A stretch of 6,897 nt of DNA from positions 1-6,897 of the forward strand of contig JAKOQD010000031.1 in assembly GCA_029778515.1 (NCBI GenBank), read 5' to 3'. The notes under the pieces are model-generated. The model saw only the letters and a program-made list of their open reading frames with translations, did no database searches and was not told the origin of the DNA. This document shows positions 1 through 6,897 of this stretch, piece after piece (the first letter of the stretch is position 1; every line of letters begins with the position of its first letter). Source of the DNA: Actinomycetes bacterium. Lineage in GTDB: Bacteria; Actinomycetota; Actinomycetes; Propionibacteriales; Propionibacteriaceae. A program made the position numbers and the translations under genes.

Positions 1-1273
<1,273 letters not shown>

Positions 1274-1367
1274 GCGGACCCACTTCTAACCAAACCGTGA
1301 AGAACACCGGACCGCTGGGGGAAGTCAGCGAGTACACACCATAACCCGCGACGGGGTCGATCCTGGT

Positions 1368-1407
1368 TCCCGACTCACCGGTGCCGAGAGCCCGACCAGA
1401 GTCGGGA
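1368..1407 (-). promoter_or_regulatory. Competing inverted repeats in the dnaE leader
   Basis: TCCCGACTC at 1368-1376 is the exact reverse complement of GAGTCGGGA at 1399-1407, a 9-bp stem with a 22-nt loop. CCCGAC at 1391-1396 also pairs perfectly with GTCGGG at 1401-1406 around a CAGA tetraloop. Both stems use 1401-1406, so only one can form at a time. The region lies about 95-135 bp upstream of the dnaE start, in the 223-bp spacer between dnaE and the divergent small ORF. It could be leader RNA structure or an operator for either gene. Short repeats of this kind arise easily in GC-rich DNA, so function is unproven. I saw no convincing -35/-10 pair in the spacer. Confidence 0.3.
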
Positions 1408-1496
1408 CCCGTTCCCGGCATCGCTGTCGTTGCGGGTGCTGAGGTAGCGCTCGATCCCAGCCGCTTTGCCGAGCTCGCGGTGGGTACGGTCGAACC

Positions 1497-1874
1497 TTGA
1501 ACACCAGCCATGAGCAGCGCGATCGGATCGCGCGGCAGGCATTCAAGAACCTCGGGCAGAGCCCGAGCCGCAAGGCTGAGCTGACCGTTCAGTGCGACTC
1601 TTCGCACCACCTCGCCGGCGTCTACGCCACCGACGTGGGGCTCGTGTTCCACTCGGTGCTGCACGCCAGAGCCCGCGGGCGTCGCGACTATGCCGACGTC
1701 GGGCACCACGCTTCACGCCTGGGGCTCGACTGGTTCGACCTTCTGGATCCCCCGGCGCACGCGGGCGTCCCCGACGAACTTTCGGCGGGTTGCGAGTGCG
1801 GCCCGTACCCGCTGTCGCGCGCGCTCCTGCCCCAGCAGATCGCGGCGGGCGCGAAGACGGTCATCGTCCCCTGA
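1497..1874 (+). CDS. Small protein of unknown function with C...HH...CxC pattern
   Basis: This is a 125-codon reading frame with strong G/C bias at third positions over its last 95 codons, which argues that it is real. I do not recognise a named family. The conserved-looking part starts near residue 29 (LTVQCDSSHHLAGVYATD) and includes W79-F-D-L-L and C99-E-C-G near the end. C33, H37, H38, C99 and C101 could bind a metal such as zinc, but this is inference from spacing only. There is no signal peptide or membrane segment. The start is uncertain: TTG at 1497 is the only ATG/GTG/TTG between the in-frame stop at 1440-1442 and the conserved part, and no good Shine-Dalgarno precedes it. CTG at 1581, just before C33, is an unlikely alternative. 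The gene points the same way as arginase, 90 bp upstream of it, and could share a transcript. It is divergent from dnaE. Confidence 0.65.
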   Translation: MNTSHEQRDRIARQAFKNLGQSPSRKAELTVQCDSSHHLAGVYATDVGLVFHSVLHARARGRRDYADVGHHASRLGLDWFDLLDPPAHAGVPDELSAGCECGPYPLSRALLPQQIAAGAKTVIVP

Positions 1875-1884
1875 TTCGACGGAT

Positions 1885-1927
1885 GCGCTCGGACCGGAGC
1901 GCCTGGTTTGCCCATGGCCACCAGGCG
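1885..1927 (+). promoter_or_regulatory. Overlapping inverted repeats between the small ORF and arginase
   Basis: GCGCTC at 1885-1890 pairs with GAGCGC at 1897-1902 around a 6-nt loop. CGCCTGGT at 1900-1907 pairs with ACCAGGCG at 1920-1927 around a 12-nt loop. The two stems share 1900-1902, so complete forms of both exclude each other. They begin 11 bp after the stop of the small ORF and end 24 bp before the arginase Shine-Dalgarno. They could be a weak terminator of the upstream gene or a leader element of arginase. There is no T-run after either stem, so a classical intrinsic terminator is not supported. Confidence 0.35.
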
Positions 1928-1950
1928 TGGTTGCATCGGCCTTGATCATC

Positions 1951-1958
1951 GGAAGGGG
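1951..1958 (+). promoter_or_regulatory. Ribosome binding site deciding the arginase start
   Basis: GGAAGGGG is a strong Shine-Dalgarno sequence placed 6-8 nt before GTG at 1965. It selects that GTG over an in-frame ATG at 1908, which would add 19 residues lacking any arginase similarity. Confidence 0.85.
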
Positions 1959-1964
1959 TTAGGC

Positions 1965-2894
1965 GTGCAACAGGTTTCGCTCATCGGGGCACCCACCGAC
2001 ATAGGCGCTTCCCGCAAGGGTTGCCGGCTCGGTCCGCAAGCACTGCGGGTGGCTGGCATCGGCACCGCGTTGCGGAAGTTCAACTGCGAAGTGAAGGACA
2101 CCGGCGACCTGACGGGCCCGCCCAATCCGGAGAGCCCGCCCGTCAACGGCTACCGCCACCTGGCCGAAGTGATCGACTGGAACCGCTCGGTGTACGCGGC
2201 CACGGCCGCCGAGTTGGCAGACGGACGGCTGCCGATCCTGCTGGGCGGCGACCACTGCCTGGCCATCGGGTCGATCAGCGCGGTCGCGGCGCATTGCCGG
2301 GCCACCGGGAAGAAGCTGCGGATCATCTGGGTGGACGCGCACGCCGACTTCAACACCGCTGAACTCACGCCGTCCGGCAATATCCACGGCATGCCGGTGG
2401 CCTGCCTCGCGGGCCACGGACCGGACGAACTGACCACGCTGGGTGGATCGGCTCCGGCGATCAGAACCGCCGAGATCCGGCAGGTTGGTCTGCGCAGCGT
2501 CGATCCGGGCGAGAAGGCGCTGCTCTTCGCGGAAGGCGTCGAGGTGTTCGACATGCGCTTCGTGGACGAGATCGGCATGCGCCGGACGATGACCCGCGCC
2601 CTGGCCGGCGTGGACGAGGACACCCATCTGCACCTGAGCCTTGACCTCGACTTCGTCGACCCCGAGATCGCGCCTGGAGTGGGCACCCCGGTGGTCGGCG
2701 GCCCGACCTATCGTGAGGCCCAGTTGGTGATGGAGATGATCGCCGACACCGGCCGCCTGGCCTCGATGGACCTGGTCGAACTCAATCCCGCCCTTGACGT
2801 CCGCAACGCCACCGCTGAGCTCGCCGTCGACCTGGTCGAGTCCCTGTTCGGCAAGAGCACCCTGCACCGCCTGCACGAGGGCATCGCCCTGTAG
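1965..2894 (+). CDS. rocF: Arginase
   Basis: This 309-residue cytosolic enzyme hydrolyses L-arginine to L-ornithine and urea using two Mn(II) ions; the length is typical of the ureohydrolase family. All metal ligands are present: H97 in GGDH (94-97), D124, H126 and D128 in DAHAD (124-128), and D227 and D229 in SLDLDFVDP (225-233). Residues that make it arginase rather than agmatinase are also visible: N130, the SGNIHGMP block (137-144) with H141 as proton shuttle, and GLRSVDPGE (175-183), whose D180 and E183 match the residues holding the substrate alpha-amino group. E272 in DLVELNP (269-275) matches the conserved guanidinium-binding glutamate. The GTG start at 1965 is set by a strong GGAAGGGG. 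The gene lies 90 bp after a small ORF on the same strand and is convergent with the SnoaL-type gene. The symbol rocF follows common usage for bacterial arginases. A related guanidino-acid hydrolase is possible but less likely. Confidence 0.94.
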   Translation: MQQVSLIGAPTDIGASRKGCRLGPQALRVAGIGTALRKFNCEVKDTGDLTGPPNPESPPVNGYRHLAEVIDWNRSVYAATAAELADGRLPILLGGDHCLAIGSISAVAAHCRATGKKLRIIWVDAHADFNTAELTPSGNIHGMPVACLAGHGPDELTTLGGSAPAIRTAEIRQVGLRSVDPGEKALLFAEGVEVFDMRFVDEIGMRRTMTRALAGVDEDTHLHLSLDLDFVDPEIAPGVGTPVVGGPTYREAQLVMEMIADTGRLASMDLVELNPALDVRNATAELAVDLVESLFGKSTLHRLHEGIAL

Positions 2895-2910
2895 CTGTCG
2901 AACGATCCCG

Positions 2911-2947
2911 GAGCTTGACGAAGGGTCGCGGGGGCTTCATAAGGCTC
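2911..2947. terminator. Weak imperfect hairpin in the convergent spacer
   Basis: GAGC at 2911-2914 pairs with GCTC at 2944-2947, TT/AA follows with one bulged G, and GAAG at 2920-2923 pairs with CTTC at 2935-2938 around an 11-nt loop. It sits between the arginase stop (2894) and the end of the minus-strand SnoaL-type gene (2981), where a terminator for both strands is expected. The stem is broken and no T-run follows, so support is weak. Confidence 0.25.
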
Positions 2948-2973
2948 AGCCACCGTACTAGCTCAGCCACCGT
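2944..2973. repeat. 13-bp direct repeat, period 17
   Basis: GCTCAGCCACCGT occurs at 2944-2956 and again, identically, at 2961-2973, separated by ACTA. It lies in the spacer between the two convergent genes, 8 bp beyond the stop codon of the SnoaL-type gene. It could be a small tandem duplication or slippage scar. No function is evident. Confidence 0.7.
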
Positions 2974-2980
2974 CCCTGGT

Positions 2981-3562
2981 TCAGCTGGGGTCTTCGGCGG
3001 GCTCGGGGTCGGCGGGTGGACGCTCCAGGTAGCTGCTCGGGGCGAGTTTGCCGGCCACATTCAGATTGGTGTCGGCGCTGGGGGCGATGTCGGTGTTCTG
3101 CCAGCTGACCGCGATCCAGCTGTCGTCGGCGAGGCGTTGCACCACCACGGACGCGATACCGCGCCGAGCCTGGGCGGGCTGCCCTTCCGGGTCGACCTGG
3201 CCGGTCATCCGCCAGCGAGCATGGACGAGCGCTGCGTCCTCCCCCAGCCAGCGCAACTTGAGCTTCTCCACGACCAACTCGGTGGCGCCGAACATCCGCT
3301 CGAAGCCGCGCTTGTGTGCCCTGCGGATCGAGCGTGGGCTCGTCCACCACAAGCCGACCACGTTGACGAAGTCGACATCATCGGTGAACAGTTCAGCGAT
3401 CCCGTCCGCGTCGTGCCGGTTCCACGCCTTGGTGAACCTCCGGACTACCTCCAACGGCTCCCGCACCGGCGACCCGCCTGCGGGTAGCGGCAATCGCACC
3501 GCCGAGGTCGCCAGCTGGCGCAGTTTCTTGAAGCTCACCGAAGACTTGGGTGACATGTTCAC
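2981..3562 (-). CDS. SnoaL-like / SgcJ-EcaC family NTF2-fold protein
   Basis: The frame encodes up to 193 residues. Residues about 34-165 look like the NTF2-like fold of the SgcJ/EcaC group: a first helix with VVRRFTKAWNRHDADGIAELF (39-59), then DDVDFVNVVGLWW (61-73), H83, a strand LVHARWRMTG and a later SWIAVSW. The family is a cone-shaped alpha+beta barrel that holds small ligands; members are often labelled oxidoreductase but substrates are mostly unknown, so I assign no reaction. The C-terminal tail after the fold is rich in Pro, Glu and Asp (YLERPPADPEPAEDPS). The start is unsure: GTG at 3562, ATG at 3556, or GTG at 3466 (residue 33), which would give 161 residues and begin just before the fold. 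An out-of-frame ATG at 3566 has its own 57-codon frame. No strong Shine-Dalgarno decides the matter. The gene follows gltD on the same strand after 164 bp, with a large palindrome between them. Confidence 0.82.
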   Translation of the reverse strand: MNMSPKSSVSFKKLRQLATSAVRLPLPAGGSPVREPLEVVRRFTKAWNRHDADGIAELFTDDVDFVNVVGLWWTSPRSIRRAHKRGFERMFGATELVVEKLKLRWLGEDAALVHARWRMTGQVDPEGQPAQARRGIASVVVQRLADDSWIAVSWQNTDIAPSADTNLNVAGKLAPSSYLERPPADPEPAEDPS

Positions 3563-3575
3563 TCATCTTACCCAG

Positions 3576-3670
3576 GGGCCCATCCGCAGCTTTGCTCCCG
3601 AATGGGACTTTTGCCCGATAATTCGGGAGCAAACGTCCCTTTCGGGAGCGAAGTTGAGGCGGGTGGGCCC
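3576..3670. repeat. 95-bp imperfect palindrome between gltD and the SnoaL-type gene
   Basis: The whole stretch can fold into one hairpin. From the outside in: 3576-3587 with 3659-3670 (12 pairs, one T·G), an AG/TTGAG internal loop, 3590-3602 with 3641-3653 (13 pairs, one T·G), a T·T mismatch, GGGAC 3604-3608 with GTCCC 3635-3639, a T·C mismatch, TTTG 3610-3613 with CAAA 3630-3633, a 2-nt bulge (3628-3629), CCCGA 3614-3618 with TCGGG 3623-3627, and a TAAT loop. A rival perfect 13-bp stem joins 3591-3603 to 3621-3633. TTCGGGAGC occurs at 3622 and 3641, 19 bp apart, and inverted at 3594-3602. No T-run flanks it, so it is not a classical intrinsic terminator, though it may still stop transcription from gltD. 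A dispersed extragenic palindrome or a small non-autonomous element is equally possible. Confidence 0.8.
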
Positions 3671-3726
3671 AGCGAAGCCGACGAGCGGGTCCCGCCAGGC
3701 TCGACCAGCCGATTTGGTTGACCGGC

Positions 3727-5193
3727 CTAGACCAGCAGCGGACGATCGGTCGGCAGGATCGGCTTCGGAAGCCGCGAACTACCCTGCAGGAACGCGTCCA
3801 CGCCGTTGGCGCAGGCACGCCCCTCGGCGATCGCCCAGACGATCAGCGATTGGCCGCGGCCCGCGTCCCCACACACGAAGACCCGATCGGCCGTGGTGGC
3901 AAAGTCGGCGTTGCGGACGATGTTCCCGCGCGGATCTAGTTCCAAGCCGAGCTGCTCGACCACGCCGGTGCGCTGCGGGCCGGTGAAGCCCATCGCCAGC
4001 AGCACCAGTTGGGCCGAAAGTTCCTGGTTGCTGCCGGGCACCGACTCGAAGCGGCCGTTCTCCAGGCGCACCTCGTTCACCTCGAGGCCGGTCACGTTGC
4101 CCGACTCGTCGCCGTTGAACTGGGTCGTCGAAACCGAGTAGACCCGCTCGCCGCCCTCCTCGTGCGCGGACGAAACCCGGTAGATCATCGGATAGGTAGG
4201 CCACGGCTGATTCACCGGACGCTCGGTGGACGGCGTCGGCAGGATCTCCAGCTGGGTCACCGACCGGGCGCCCTGCCGCAAGGAGGTGCCCAGGCAGTCC
4301 GCGCCGGTGTCGCCACCGCCGATGATCACCACGTCCTTGCCGGTCGCCAGGATCTGGTCGTCGAGCTGCTGTCCGGCCGCGACCCGGTTGGCCTGCGGCA
4401 GGAACTCCATCGCCTGGTGGATCCCGGCCAGCTCGCGACCAGGGATCGGCAGGTCCCGCGCTACCGTGGAGCCGACCGCCAGCACGACCGCGTCGAAACG
4501 CTCGATGAGCTGCTCGCCGGTGATGTCGGTGCCGATATCCACGCCGGTCTTGAAGACCGTACCTTCCAGCCGCATCTGCTTGAGCCGCTGGTCGAGGACC
4601 TTCTTCTCCATCTTGAACTCGGGGATGCCGTAGCGCAGCAGGCCGCCGATCGCGTCCGCCCGCTCGTAGACGACCACGGTGTGCCCAGCCCGGGTGAGCT
4701 GCTGCGCGACCGCGAGCCCCGCCGGGCCGGAGCCGACCACCGCCACCGTCCGACCCGTGTGCCAGGCCGGCGCCTCCGGCTCGACGCGACGGTCGTCCCA
4801 GGCCCGGTCGATGATCGCGACCTCGACGTTCTTGATCGTCACCGGTTCGCGATTGATGCCGACCACACAAGCCGTTTCGCAGGGTGCCGGGCACAGCCGT
4901 CCGGTGAACTCGGGGAAATTGTTGGTCGCGTGCAGCCGCTCGGCCGCCCCACGCCAATCGTCCCGCCAGATCATGTCGTTCCACTCCGGGATCAGGTTGC
5001 CCAGCGGGCAGCCCTGATGGCAGAACGGAATACCGCAGTCCATGCATCGGCCGGCCTGCTTGCCGATGATCGGCAGCACAGCCTTGCCCGGAGTGCCCGG
5101 GTAGACCTCATTCCAGTCCTGCACGCGCTCGGCAACCGGACGCCGGTCAGCGACCTTCCGCGGCGTGGTCATGAAGCCCCTGGGATCAGCCAT
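3727..5193 (-). CDS. gltD: Glutamate synthase (NADPH) small subunit
   Basis: This is the 488-residue beta subunit of GOGAT. It takes electrons from NADPH through FAD and passes them by iron-sulfur clusters to GltB; the complex makes two glutamates from glutamine and 2-oxoglutarate in the cytosol. The N-terminal cysteine domain has [13 protein letters not shown] (C50, C53, C58, C62) and CPAPCETAC (C101, C105, C109), the ligand region for the two [4Fe-4S] clusters. The FAD-binding GSGPAG is at 154-159, followed by [13 protein letters not shown] (183-195). The NADPH-binding GGGDTGADC is at 292-300 and the closing FAD motif [18 protein letters not shown] is at 441-458. Length and motif order are normal. 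ATG at 5191-5193 is preceded by GGAGG (5200-5204) at 6-nt spacing. The start overlaps the gltB stop by 8 bp, so translation is probably coupled. A second ATG at residue 8 is less likely. Confidence 0.97.
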   Translation of the reverse strand: MADPRGFMTTPRKVADRRPVAERVQDWNEVYPGTPGKAVLPIIGKQAGRCMDCGIPFCHQGCPLGNLIPEWNDMIWRDDWRGAAERLHATNNFPEFTGRLCPAPCETACVVGINREPVTIKNVEVAIIDRAWDDRRVEPEAPAWHTGRTVAVVGSGPAGLAVAQQLTRAGHTVVVYERADAIGGLLRYGIPEFKMEKKVLDQRLKQMRLEGTVFKTGVDIGTDITGEQLIERFDAVVLAVGSTVARDLPIPGRELAGIHQAMEFLPQANRVAAGQQLDDQILATGKDVVIIGGGDTGADCLGTSLRQGARSVTQLEILPTPSTERPVNQPWPTYPMIYRVSSAHEEGGERVYSVSTTQFNGDESGNVTGLEVNEVRLENGRFESVPGSNQELSAQLVLLAMGFTGPQRTGVVEQLGLELDPRGNIVRNADFATTADRVFVCGDAGRGQSLIVWAIAEGRACANGVDAFLQGSSRLPKPILPTDRPLLV

Positions 5194-6897
5194 GGGACGC
5201 CTCCATCATCAGCTTGGTGGTGGTCTCCTCGTCCAACCCGGCCAGTTCGGCCTCGGCCCTGGCCTTGAGCACGCGGGCGTAGTCCCGCGGCATCAGGGTG
5301 GTGAAGCGGCCACCGAGTTCTTCGTCGGACAGCTGCAGAAGCCGGTCAGCGACCGAAGATTCGGTCTCGTCACGATGCTTGGCGAGCAGCTCCCTGATCC
5401 GGGCCAGCTCAGCAGCGTTCACCGGCAGTGCGTCCACCAGTTCGGTGTTCAGCCGGGCCGGCACCAGATCGAGCACCCAGGCCACGCCGCCGGACATACC
5501 CGCGGCGATGTTGCGTCCGGTGGCGCCGAGGATCAGCGCCTCGCCGCCGGTCATGTACTCGCAGGCGTGGTCGCCCACGCCCTCGACCACCGCGGTTGCC
5601 CCGGAGTTCCGGACGCAGAACCGCTCGCCCACCTGACCGCGGATGAACAGCTCGCCGCTGGTGGCGCCGTAGGCGATCACGTTGCCGGCGATGATCTGTT
5701 CCTCCGCGGCGAACGGCGCCCGCTCGTCCGGACGGACGGTCAGCCGGCCACCGGAGAGACCCTTGCCGAAGTAGTCGTTGGTGTCGCCGACCAGCCGGAG
5801 GGTGATCCCGCGCGGCAGGAACGCGCCGAAGCTCTGGCCGGCCGTGCCGCGCAGGGTGAAGTCGATCGTGTTCTCCGGGAGCCCAACGCCTTGAGTGGCC
5901 TTGGTCACGTGATGGCCAAGGATCGTGCCCAACGTGCGATCGACGTTGCGGACGGTGAGGTCGGCCCGCACCAGCTCACCGCTGGTGAGCGCCGGCTGCG
6001 CCATCGCCAACAGCTGGGTGTCCATCTTGTCGTCGAGGCCATGATCCTGGGTGGTGACGCAGTGCAGCGGGGCGCCCTCGGGAAGCTCCACCTGGTGCAG
6101 CACCGGGGATAGGTCCAACCCGCGGGCCTTCCAGTGGTCGACCGCGCGCCGAGCATTCAGCACCTCGACGTGCCCGACGGCCTCTTCGATCGTGCGGAAG
6201 CCGAGCGCGGCCAGGTGCTCACGCACCTCCTGGGCGATGAACTCGAAGAAGTTCACGACGAAGTCTGCGTGCCCGGAGTACATCGCGCGCAGCTCGGGGT
6301 TCTGCGTGGCCACGCCGACCGGACAGGTGTCCAGGTGGCAGACCCGCATCATCACGCAGCCGGAAACCACCAGCGGCGCGGTCGCGAACCCGAACTCCTC
6401 TGCGCCGAGCAACGCGGCGATCACCACGTCGCGTCCGGTCTTCAACTGGCCGTCGCACTGGACGACGATCCGGTCGCGCAAACCGTTCAGCAGCAGGGTC
6501 TGTTGAGTCTCGGCGAGGCCGAGCTCCCAAGGGCCGCCGGCGTGCTTGAGCGAGGTCAGCGGAGCCGCGCCGGTGCCACCGTCGTGGCCGGAGATCAGCA
6601 CCACGTCCGCCTTCGCCTTGGAGACGCCGGCGGCGACCGTGCCCACGCCCACCTCGGCCACCAGCTTCACGTGGACGCGGGCCTCCGGGTTGGCGCACTT
6701 CAGGTCGTGGATCAGCTGCTTGAGATCCTCGATCGAGTAGATGTCGTGGTGCGGCGGCGGCGAGATCAGGCCGACGCCGGGCGTCGAGTGCCGGGTCTTG
6801 GCCACCCACGGGTACACCTTTTGGCCGGGTAGCTGGCCGCCCTCACCGGGCTTCGCGCCCTGCGCCATCTTGATCTGGATGTCGGTGGCGTTGCTCA
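5186..6897 (-). CDS. gltB: Glutamate synthase large subunit, C-terminal part (cut by window edge)
   Basis: The frame stays open to the right edge, giving 569 visible residues of a protein usually near 1,500; the N-terminal glutaminase domain lies outside. GltB releases ammonia from glutamine, channels it to an FMN site and aminates 2-oxoglutarate with electrons from GltD. The FMN/synthase domain is visible: [20 protein letters not shown] near the edge, then [35 protein letters not shown] and [27 protein letters not shown] at 6314-6358 supplies the three cysteines of the [3Fe-4S] cluster (C-x5-C-x4-C). From about 5,400 to 5,850 the GXGXG beta-helix domain follows, with glycine-rich turns such as [23 protein letters not shown] and [11 protein letters not shown]. 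The short tail contains [14 protein letters not shown] and ends EASHG. The stop TGA (5186-5188) lies inside the gltD start, and the gltD Shine-Dalgarno lies within the last gltB codons. Confidence 0.97.
   Translation of the reverse strand, partial: SNATDIQIKMAQGAKPGEGGQLPGQKVYPWVAKTRHSTPGVGLISPPPHHDIYSIEDLKQLIHDLKCANPEARVHVKLVAEVGVGTVAAGVSKAKADVVLISGHDGGTGAAPLTSLKHAGGPWELGLAETQQTLLLNGLRDRIVVQCDGQLKTGRDVVIAALLGAEEFGFATAPLVVSGCVMMRVCHLDTCPVGVATQNPELRAMYSGHADFVVNFFEFIAQEVREHLAALGFRTIEEAVGHVEVLNARRAVDHWKARGLDLSPVLHQVELPEGAPLHCVTTQDHGLDDKMDTQLLAMAQPALTSGELVRADLTVRNVDRTLGTILGHHVTKATQGVGLPENTIDFTLRGTAGQSFGAFLPRGITLRLVGDTNDYFGKGLSGGRLTVRPDERAPFAAEEQIIAGNVIAYGATSGELFIRGQVGERFCVRNSGATAVVEGVGDHACEYMTGGEALILGATGRNIAAGMSGGVAWVLDLVPARLNTELVDALPVNAAELARIRELLAKHRDETESSVADRLLQLSDEELGGRFTTLMPRDYARVLKARAEAELAGLDEETTTKLMMEASHG
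5200..5204 (-). promoter_or_regulatory. Ribosome binding site of gltD inside gltB
   Basis: GGAGG on the minus strand lies 6 nt before the gltD ATG and inside the last codons of gltB. Together with the 8-bp ATGGCTGA stop/start overlap, it suggests that ribosomes finishing gltB restart on gltD, keeping the two subunits in balance. Confidence 0.85.

Noticed and set aside
1274..1496. Sigma-70-type promoter for dnaE (GGTTATGGT near 1341)
   Set aside because: No -35 hexamer at proper spacing; in GC-rich DNA such a single partial match is not enough.
1959..2876. 305-codon minus-strand frame opposite arginase
   Set aside because: It mirrors a fully motif-supported arginase gene; its composition is that of a shadow frame.
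3576..3670. CRISPR array or intrinsic terminator with T-tract
   Set aside because: Repeat units are too few and inverted, there are no spacers of constant length, and neither end has a T-run.
3779..5047. 422-codon minus-strand frame inside gltD
   Set aside because: Same strand but different frame from gltD; the gltD frame carries every cofactor motif, while this one is Arg/Gly-rich with none.
4009..5268. 419-codon plus-strand frame opposite gltD and the gltB end
   Set aside because: Shadow of gltBD, with no domain signs and an absurdly His/Arg/Val-rich composition.
5165..6112. 315-codon plus-strand frame opposite gltB
   Set aside because: Shadow of the GXGXG and synthase domains of gltB.

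Overview
The window is very GC-rich, with strong G/C preference at third codon positions, and its proteins look actinobacterial: a DnaE1-type replicase with a complete PHP metal site and a two-gene NADPH glutamate synthase. My guess is a member of the Pseudonocardiales or a relative. That is an impression from protein style, not a database result. Most of the window is housekeeping metabolism and replication. I see no phage, IS, CRISPR, tRNA or rRNA.

Layout, left to right. (1) Positions 1-1273, minus strand: the N-terminal third of dnaE (DNA polymerase III alpha), cut by the left edge just after the first two catalytic aspartates. (2) Positions 1274-1496: a 223-bp divergent spacer holding a pair of mutually exclusive inverted repeats in the dnaE leader. 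(3) Positions 1497-1874, plus strand: a small unnamed protein with a C...HH...CxC pattern. (4) Positions 1965-2894, plus strand: arginase with a complete catalytic site and a clear Shine-Dalgarno, preceded by overlapping inverted repeats. (5) Positions 2895-2980: a short convergent spacer with a 13-bp direct repeat and a weak imperfect hairpin. (6) Positions 2981-3562, minus strand: a SnoaL/NTF2-fold protein of the SgcJ/EcaC type. (7) Positions 3563-3726: a spacer filled mainly by a 95-bp imperfect palindrome. (8) Positions 3727-5193 and 5186-6897, minus strand: gltD and the C-terminal part of gltB, overlapping by 8 bp, with gltB cut by the right edge.

How the genes work together. GltB and GltD form glutamate synthase (GOGAT), which turns glutamine plus 2-oxoglutarate into two glutamates. 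Arginase releases urea and ornithine from arginine. Both belong to nitrogen and arginine/glutamate metabolism, but they are convergently transcribed and separated by the SnoaL-type gene, so a shared operon is excluded. The SnoaL-type gene lies downstream of gltD on the same strand and could receive read-through past the palindrome. dnaE is functionally unrelated.

The most unusual signal is the 95-bp palindrome at 3576-3670. It can fold into one long hairpin of about 38 pairs and contains repeated TTCGGGAGC units, and it ends 13 bp before the start of the next gene. The small Cys/His protein beside arginase is the least understood coding sequence. I found nothing that clearly amounts to a new multi-gene system.
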